Positions 54,268 through 61,100 of a DNA stretch of 64,000 nucleotides are shown here, in pieces (within the stretch, counting starts at the first letter, position 1; each line of letters begins with the position of its first letter). This DNA is from Nocardia sp. SYP-A9097 (GTDB lineage Bacteria > Actinomycetota > Actinomycetes > Mycobacteriales > Mycobacteriaceae). The position numbers were made by a program, and so were the translations under genes. The stretch lies in contig NZ_WJIC01000002.1 of the NCBI RefSeq assembly GCF_009649815.1, positions 372,001 to 436,000 of the forward strand. The letters run 5' to 3'. The notes under the pieces are model-generated. The model saw only the letters and a list, made by a program, of their open reading frames with translations, had not been told where the DNA came from and searched no databases.

Positions 54268-55836
54268 TCAACGCGGTTTGACCTCGGCCATGAGCTCGGG
54301 GCCGCGGGCTTCGAGTCGAGTGCCGGCGAGGCGGATTCCGAGGGTCGCGGCCAACCCGCCGATCAGCAGGCCGACCGGTAGTGCCGCCCATTGCACGAAC
54401 GGATTGTGCAGTGCCGCACCGACTATCAGAATCAGCAGCACCGGCAGGGATATCAGCAACTGTCCCAGGCCGACGGTCAGCTGCATGAGCAGTTTCGCGC
54501 ACCCCGGGTTACCACTACCCGCGAACGGGTTACCGCGTTGCGGCGGAAGCGAATACGCCGCGTGCGTGGACAGGAACATCACCGCCGCCACCCCGACGCC
54601 GAGCAGCACCGGCAGGGTGCACAGCACCCACGGATAGGCCCGCGCCTGCCCGAGTACACCGGGCAGGATGAGCGCTGCCAGCAGGGCCACCGGGGCGACG
54701 AGCAGCAACCAGGCAATGGCGCGGCCCCGCACATCGGCGCGGGCCGCGCCCGGGGTGACGATGGTCTGCCAGACCGAGGTGCCGTCGAAGCCGTAGAGAT
54801 TGGTGGAGCCCATCGCGGCCATCCACACCACGAAAGCGCCCGAGTAGGCGATGGTTCCGCTGCCCTTGTTCTGGAACGACAGGAAGGCGGGCAGCGCGAA
54901 TCCGACCAGCAGCAGGGGTAGCAGGGCGGCGCGGCGGCGGCCGTCCCGCCACCAGGTGCGCAGCTCCTTGGCGACCACGGCTCCGACCGGGGTGGCGGGG
55001 AGGAAACGGTCGAGCAGCCCGGCACCACCGTCGAGTACTTGTCCCGCCGGGGCGGGTGGCAGGGTGAGGCGGCGGCGCAGCAGTATTGCCCACATCTGCC
55101 ACAGCGCGAGCGCGAGGGTCGCCAACCCTGCCAGCGGGAGCAGCGTCCACAAGGTATCGCCGCGCACCGCCGATTCGACCGCGTAGGGAGCCCAGCCCGA
55201 CGGTACGGACCGCAGCGTGGCGGGCAGCGCGCCACCCGAATTCTCCAGTGCCGGACCGAGATTGGTGATCAACAGATTCAGTGGGTAGTAGGCGAGCCCG
55301 AGCAGAGCCGCCAGCAGCACACCCAGATCCCGGCCCCGCCGCGACCGCATGGCCGCACCGAGCCAGGCGACCATCACCCGCGACAGCAACACCACGAAGA
55401 TCAGTTGCAGCACCACGCCGACGAGCGCGATCAGTACGGGCACAACACCTTTCGGCGCTGCGAGAATGATCAACCCGCTGAACGCGAGCAGATTGATGAC
55501 GGCGGCGGGACCGGCGAACGCCGCGGCGGCCAGTCCATACGCCAGCTGCCGATCCGTCAGGGGCAGCAGCCGAAACTGCTCCGGCTGCAAGGTCTCATCA
55601 CTACTGCCGGTGAGTATCGGCCCGCATATCCACCCGAGTGTCCACCCCGCGAAAAGTGCTGCCGCGATGGTGATCCCACCGTGCACGGTCTCATGCCCGA
55701 ATCCGATGATCACCGCCGTGATCAATGCGGCGATGAGCCCGAACAGACTCCCCACCCAGAAATTCAGCGCCGCCCGCCCCTCCCGCATGGCTCTGGCGGT
55801 GAGCCGCAACCGCATTCGAATCAGGACGCCAACCAT
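54268..55836 (-). CDS. ABC transporter permease (ABC-2-type, large)
   Basis: 522 aa from the ATG at 55836; a longer frame to 55974 overlaps the ATPase gene and is not supported. About 12 hydrophobic helices, e.g. ALITAVIIGFG, LLAFSGLIILAA, FIVVLLS, LLPLLLVGFALPAF and LGQLLISLPVLLILIVGAAL. Its start overlaps the end of the ATPase gene by 16 bp, the two forming one exporter. Such large permeases with a single ATPase export unknown compounds and are often involved in antibiotic resistance or lipid transport. Confidence 0.85.
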   Translation of the reverse strand: MVGVLIRMRLRLTARAMREGRAALNFWVGSLFGLIAALITAVIIGFGHETVHGGITIAAALFAGWTLGWICGPILTGSSDETLQPEQFRLLPLTDRQLAYGLAAAAFAGPAAVINLLAFSGLIILAAPKGVVPVLIALVGVVLQLIFVVLLSRVMVAWLGAAMRSRRGRDLGVLLAALLGLAYYPLNLLITNLGPALENSGGALPATLRSVPSGWAPYAVESAVRGDTLWTLLPLAGLATLALALWQMWAILLRRRLTLPPAPAGQVLDGGAGLLDRFLPATPVGAVVAKELRTWWRDGRRRAALLPLLLVGFALPAFLSFQNKGSGTIAYSGAFVVWMAAMGSTNLYGFDGTSVWQTIVTPGAARADVRGRAIAWLLLVAPVALLAALILPGVLGQARAYPWVLCTLPVLLGVGVAAVMFLSTHAAYSLPPQRGNPFAGSGNPGCAKLLMQLTVGLGQLLISLPVLLILIVGAALHNPFVQWAALPVGLLIGGLAATLGIRLAGTRLEARGPELMAEVKPR

Positions 55837-56582
55837 GACAGCCCCTCCTCGCCACCCACATGCCCGCCGACCAACCGCACGAACGCCTCCTCCAGCGTCC
55901 CCTCCCCGCGCACCTCGGCCACGGTCCCACCCGCAACAACCTTGCCCCGGTTGATCACCACCACCCGATCGCAAAGGTTCTCGACCAGCGCCATCACATG
56001 GCTGGACAGCACCACCGACCCGCCCGCCGTCACGAACCGCTGGAGAATAGTCCGAATAGTCCCCGCCGACACCGGATCCACCGCCTCGAACGGCTCATCG
56101 AGAACAAGCAGTTTCGGCGCATGCAAAAGCGCGGTAGCCAACCCGATCTTCTTCCGCATCCCCGCCGAATAATCCACCACCACAGTGTTTTCCGCGCCAG
56201 TCAGCTCGAGCACGCTGAGCAACTCCTCAGCCCGCTCCCCCACCATCCCCTTATCCATCCCCCGCAAAAGTCCCGTGTAAGTGAGCAATTCACGCCCGGT
56301 CAACCGCTCCGGCAGCGCCAACCCATCGGGCAGCACTCCCACCACGGTCTTCGCCGCCACCGGATCCGCCCAAACGTCATTCCCGAATATCCGAGCCACC
56401 CCATGATCCGGCCGCAACAACCCCACGGCCATGGACAAGGTCGTGGTCTTGCCCGCGCCATTGGGCCCAACCAGCCCGAAGAACGATCCGGGAGGCACCG
56501 CGAGGCTGACCCCCTCCACAACCCAAGGCCCCCCGAACGCCTTGAACAACCCACCCAGCTCCAGCGCCCACTCCCCGGCCAT
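55821..56582 (-). CDS. ABC transporter ATP-binding protein
   Basis: A 253-aa CcmA-like ATPase: Walker A GPNGAGKTTTLS, Q-loop in VGVLPDGLALPERLTG, signature YSAGMRKKIGLATAL (a variant of LSGGQ), Walker B LLVLDEPFEAVDP, and the H-loop SSHVMALVE. Last residues in LVGGHVGGEEGLSWLAS. It is the ATPase of the exporter whose permease follows with a 16-bp overlap. Start ATG at 56582; vapBC upstream is divergent. Confidence 0.9.
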   Translation of the reverse strand: MAGEWALELGGLFKAFGGPWVVEGVSLAVPPGSFFGLVGPNGAGKTTTLSMAVGLLRPDHGVARIFGNDVWADPVAAKTVVGVLPDGLALPERLTGRELLTYTGLLRGMDKGMVGERAEELLSVLELTGAENTVVVDYSAGMRKKIGLATALLHAPKLLVLDEPFEAVDPVSAGTIRTILQRFVTAGGSVVLSSHVMALVENLCDRVVVINRGKVVAGGTVAEVRGEGTLEEAFVRLVGGHVGGEEGLSWLAS

Positions 56583-56651
56583 AAACCCCTCCTACCGCAG
56601 AGACAAGTCCTTGTCCCACGATACGGACCAGCCCACGCACTGGTTCGAACC

Positions 56652-56705
56652 TTGACCCGGTACCGGCAGATATATACTGCGATAGATAGTTTATATATAG
56701 GAGGC
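56652..56705 (+). promoter_or_regulatory. vapBC promoter/operator
   Basis: TTGACC (56652-56657) and TATACT (56673-56678, 15-bp spacer) form a promoter. The A/T-rich TATATACT-N9-AGTTTATATA repeat (56671-56697) overlaps it and is the likely site of antitoxin autoregulation; AGGAGG follows at 56699 before the ATG. Confidence 0.55.
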
Positions 56706-56708
56706 GCG

Positions 56709-56915
56709 ATGACGAAGCGGCTGATCGAGATCGACGATGACCTACTGGCCTCGGCCCAACGAGAGCTAGGCACGAACGGAGTGTCCGACACCGTTCGAGC
56801 GGCACTTCGCACCGCAGCCGCCGTAGGGGCGCGTGCTCGCGAGATCGAGTGGCTGACCGATGGCGGTCTGGAATCCATGGCCGACCCCGAGCAGAGAGGT
56901 CAGGTGTGGCGCTGA
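56709..56915 (+). CDS. vapB: Type II antitoxin, VapB family
   Basis: 68 aa. The ribbon-helix-helix N-terminus reads MTKRLIEIDDDLLASAQRELGTNGVSDTVRAALRTA, followed by an Arg-rich linker and an acidic C-terminal tail (WLTDGGLESMADPEQRGQVWR) that would wrap the toxin active site. AGGAGG ribosome binding site. Its stop overlaps the VapC start by 10 bp, the usual coupling. Confidence 0.87.
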   Translation: MTKRLIEIDDDLLASAQRELGTNGVSDTVRAALRTAAAVGARAREIEWLTDGGLESMADPEQRGQVWR

Positions 56916-57352
56916 CCGCACGATTCCTCATCGACACCAGCGCCGCGGCACGCATGCGTCACCCGGCCGTAGCGCACGAACTCATTCCCCTCATCGAGGC
57001 CGGGCTCGTCGCGACATGCGCGACTCTCGACGCCGAGGCCCTCTACAGCGCTCGCAACCACACCGACTACGAGCAGATCAGATCCCGCCGCCGCGACGCC
57101 TACGAATATCTCCCCACCGATGACGAACACTGGCAGCGCGCCTTCGCAATTCAACGCGAACTGGCCCACACCGCCCGCCACCGAGCCGTGGGCGTCCCCG
57201 ATCTGCTGACCGCGGTCTTGGCCGCGGAACACCGCCTCGTCCTGATCCACTACGACGCGGACTTCGAAACCGTCTCTTCTGTAATAGATCTCAACCACCG
57301 CTGGGTAGCGCCCCGAGGCAGCCTTGAAATACCCGCCCAGCCAAACGGCTGA
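56906..57352 (+). CDS. vapC: Type II toxin, VapC family PIN-domain ribonuclease
   Basis: 148 aa from a GTG at 56906 inside the end of vapB. The PIN active-site acids are visible: Asp in FLIDTSAAAR, Glu in LDAEALYSARN, Asp in VGVPDLLTAVLA and the late HYDADFE. VapC toxins cleave tRNA or rRNA when VapB is degraded. Complete and in frame, so probably functional. Confidence 0.87.
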   Translation: MALTARFLIDTSAAARMRHPAVAHELIPLIEAGLVATCATLDAEALYSARNHTDYEQIRSRRRDAYEYLPTDDEHWQRAFAIQRELAHTARHRAVGVPDLLTAVLAAEHRLVLIHYDADFETVSSVIDLNHRWVAPRGSLEIPAQPNG

Positions 57353-57360
57353 GGGTGAGA

Positions 57361-57417
57361 CGTGCATGTCGCGGCGCAGACCACTTCTCGGGGTTCACCT
57401 GCGCCGTGACATGCACG
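57361..57417. terminator. Bidirectional terminator between vapC and the NRPS gene
   Basis: Long inverted repeat CGTGCATGTCGCGGCGCAG (57361-57379) / CTGCGCCGTGACATGCACG (57399-57417), with two mismatched bases, 9 bp past the vapC stop and adjoining the NRPS stop at 57427. Confidence 0.85.
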
Positions 57418-57426
57418 TCGATACCT

Positions 57427-58190
57427 CTATGGCACGGTGATGATGCGGACCTCTTCGGGGGCGTCGTCGGTTGGGTCGCCAACCGTGGCGAACCAGTGGG
57501 TTACTTCGCCTTCTTCCAGGTCGGCGGTCAGGTCCTCGGTGGGGAGGACGGAGAGGGCGCCGGCGGTGGCGGAGGTGAGGAATTCGTCTACGGCGGGGAG
57601 GCCGGTGGTGGCCAGGGTGAAGGTGGTCGATTCGTAGTCGATGTCGTTCTCGGTGCGGAGAGCGGTAGCTCGGTCCAGGGATTCGGACTGGGTGAGGGTG
57701 GCCCAGGTGCCGGTGGTGTTGCGGTAGACGAAGGCCGGATCGGATTCGGCCAGGGGGCGAACTCGGTCGGTGTAGGTGACCGGGTGGGCGGGACGAGAGG
57801 TCAAGTCCGCCTGGACCTGCGGGTCGGAGGGGACGAGCCAGCGGACGGAGCTGGCCGCGGGTTCCTGTGCTATGCCGAAGTTGGCTCCGGCGGCGAGGAT
57901 GTCGCCGAAGGAGAGGCCGTCGGCGAAGAGGGTTGCGGCACCGGCCTTTTGGATGGCCCAGACCGCTACCACCGCATCGACGGAGCGGGGCAGGGCTACG
58001 GCGACTATGTCGCCGGGGCCGGCGCCGCGGTCGATGAGCAGACGCGCGAGCTGGGAGGAGCGGCGGTCGAGGACGTGGTAGGCGAGTTCCTGGCCGTTGT
58101 CGAGCAACGCCGGGGCCTGCGGGTCTTCTTCCACTACTTCCGCGAGCACGTTCGCCACGGTGCGGGCACCTACGCGTGCCGGTTCCGCCG
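57427..58190 (-). other. Decayed terminal adenylation-like region of the NRPS
   Basis: C-terminal remnant after the last condensation domain. Motifs A1/A2 are recognisable (DRRSSQLARLLIDRGAGPGD, SVDAVVAVWAIQKAGAA), but A3-A10 (nucleotide loop, YGPTE, catalytic Lys) are missing; the rest is acidic and of no known domain. The reading frame is intact, so this is domain decay rather than a frameshift. Confidence 0.7.
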
Positions 58191-61100
58191 CCGAATCCGC
58201 CTGGGTCACAGAGCTTTCGGCGAGGATGCGGGCGCGTTCGGTGGCATCGAGGATATCGATGTCGCCGACCAGGGATGACGGTTCACCCAGCAGCGCGTCC
58301 AGGACCCGGTTCAGGCGGGCGGCGAGGGTCTCGACCTCGTCGGCGGTGAAGCGGGTGTCCAGGTAGCGCATGGAGATTTCGATGGTCTCGTTGGCCATGA
58401 CCACGAGCGTCATCGGGTAGTGGGTGTCGTCGTTCATGCCGACGCCGGCGACGGACATGCCGTCGATGGAGCTGGCGGCGGCGATGGCGTCCTTGTCGAC
58501 CGGGTAGGACTCGAACACCACCAGGGTGTCGAATTCCGCTCCGGCACCGGCGATCTGCTGGATCTCGGTCAAACCGATGTGGTGGTGATCCAGCAGGTCG
58601 GCCTGCTCGACCTGTACGCGCTCGAGCAGCCCGCCGATGCTGAGGCGGTCGTCGATGCGAATGCGCACGGGCACGGTGTTGATGAACAGACCCACCATGG
58701 ATTCCACGCCGGCCAGGTCGGCGGGGCGCCCGGAGACGGTCGCGCCGAACACGACATCGCCACGGCCGGTGAGCCTTCCGATGAGGATGGCCCACGCGGT
58801 CTGCACCAGCGTGTTCACGGTGACGCTGAGTTCCGCGGCCCGCTTGCTGAGCTGACGGGTGCGCTCGGCGTCGATATCGAGCACATGCCGCCCGATCTCG
58901 TACTGTTCGTCGGCGCGCCCGGCGGGTGCGAGCTGGGTGGGCTCGGAGACTCCGGTGAGCGCACGCGTCCACGCCTGCAACGATTCCTGGCGGTTCCGCC
59001 CGGCCAGCCAGGCCAGGTAGTTCCGGTAGGAGACCGCGCGCGGCAGTGCGGACAGGTCGCCGCGCACCGCGTACAGCACCAGCAGGTCGCGCATGAGCAG
59101 CGGCATGGACCAGCCGTCCACCAGGATGTGGTGGGTGGTGATCACGAGGTTCCACTGCTCAGCCGCGGTGCGGAACAGCGTGAATCGCATGAGCGGCGCG
59201 GCGGCCATATCGAAGTGCCGTCCGCGATCGGCGTCGATCAGCTCCCGCATCCGCGAAACCCGTTCGGCCTCGGGCAGATCGGTGAGATCGACAATCGACC
59301 ACGGCGCCTCGACACGATCCAGCACAACCTGGTGCGCCTGTCCCGCGGCGTCGGTGACGAACGCGGTCCGCAGGCTCGGGTAGCGGTCGACAATGGCCTG
59401 CGCGGCCGCGTGTAGCCGCTCGGTGTCCACCACGCCGTGCAGGTCGAGGACGGCCTGCATGGTGTAGACGTCGACGGCCTGACGGCTCTGCGAGATCAGC
59501 GCCTGGAACAGCAGACCGGATTGCAGCGGCGAGAGCGGCCACACCTCGGTCATGGCCGGGTAGGCCCGCTCCCAGCCTTCGATATCGCTCTGAGTCACCT
59601 TGACCAGCGCCATATCCGACGGCGTGTACCCACCGGCGTCCGGCCGCTTGGCGTGTTCGGCCAGCGCGGTCAGCGCCGCCACGAACAGGTCGGCGAACTC
59701 CTGCACCCGCTCGCGCGAGAGCAGTCCGGTCGGGAAGGCGAAGGCCGCGCCCAACTGCGGGCCGTCCTCACCATCGGTGACGATCGCATTGATATCGAGC
59801 GTCGCGTTGGCGGGCATATCGAGATCCATGTCCGCGTCCAGCTGCCCGAGGTCGGCGACCGGCACCCAGCCCAGCTCCGAAAGCTGTTCCGGCACTTCAC
59901 CGGTGGAGACGCGCCCCAGGTAGTTGAAGCTGATCTGCCCGACACTGCGCAGCTGCGGCGCGGTCTCGTCGTTCAGGTAGCGCAGCAGACCGAAGCCGAG
60001 GCCCTTGTCGGGCACGGCAAGCAGCTGCTCCTTCACCGATTTGACGATGTCGCCCAGGGCTTTTCCGCCCGCGAAGGCATCGTCGAGGTCGGCTCCGGCC
60101 AGGTCCAGGCGGACCGGGTAGGCGCTGGTGAACCAGCCGACGGTGCGCGAAATATCCGAGCCGGCGACGACTTCCTCTTCACGGCCGTGACCCTCGAGCT
60201 TGATGAGGGCGGCATCGCTGCCGTCCCCGCGCCAGCGCGCGACCGCCATGGCCAGGGCCGAGAGCAGACCGTCGTTCACGCCACCGCGGTAGCGGCCCGG
60301 AATGGAGGTGAGCACCGCATCGGTGACCGCCGCCGGGACCGTGACCTCGACGCGTTCGACCGTGGCGAAGGTATCCACCGCCGGATCGAAGTCGCGTGCG
60401 CCGAGCAGCGGATCGGCGGTGCCGACCACGCCCTGCCAGAACGGCAGCTCCGCAACGCGTTCCGGTGCGGAGGCCGCGTCGACGAGGGCGTGTGCCCAGC
60501 GCCGCATGGAGGTGCCGTTGGCGGGCAGCGCGACCGGCTGACCGAAGGCCAGCTGCGACCACGCGACCGCGAAGTCCGGGATCAGAATGCGCCAGGAGAC
60601 GCCGTCGACCACGAAGTGGTGGGCGGCGACGAGCAGCACATCCGGGCGGCCTGCACCGAAGGCGAACCAAACGAACTGGATCATGGCGGCATTGGCCGGG
60701 TCGAGCTTGCCCAGCGCGGTGTCGAGCTGGGCACTCGCGACACGAGACAGCTCGGCATCGGTGATGTCGGCCGCGACCTCGACGCGATGCACCAGGGCAT
60801 CGACATCGACGCCGCCGCGCGGCAGGGCCTCGAATTCCCAACCGGCAGCTTCACTTCCGCGCAAGCGCGAACGCAGCACATCGTGGTGGTCGAAGACCGC
60901 GGACAGCGTGCCGACCAGGATCGACCGGTCGATATTGTCCGGCAGGCGCAGGGCCATGGACTGCGAGAACCGCTGGTACGTGGACCCACTCGACAGAATC
61001 GCCGTCATGATCGGTGTCAGCGGAATATCGCCGACCCCGCCACCGGGCAGTTCCGCCAGGCGCTGCTGTTCGTTATCCCCACCCAGCACGGCGATTTCGG

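Noticed and set aside
57355..58278. 307-codon plus-strand frame opposite the NRPS 3' end
   Set aside because: Gly/Val/Asp-rich shadow of the NRPS gene that also crosses the terminator.
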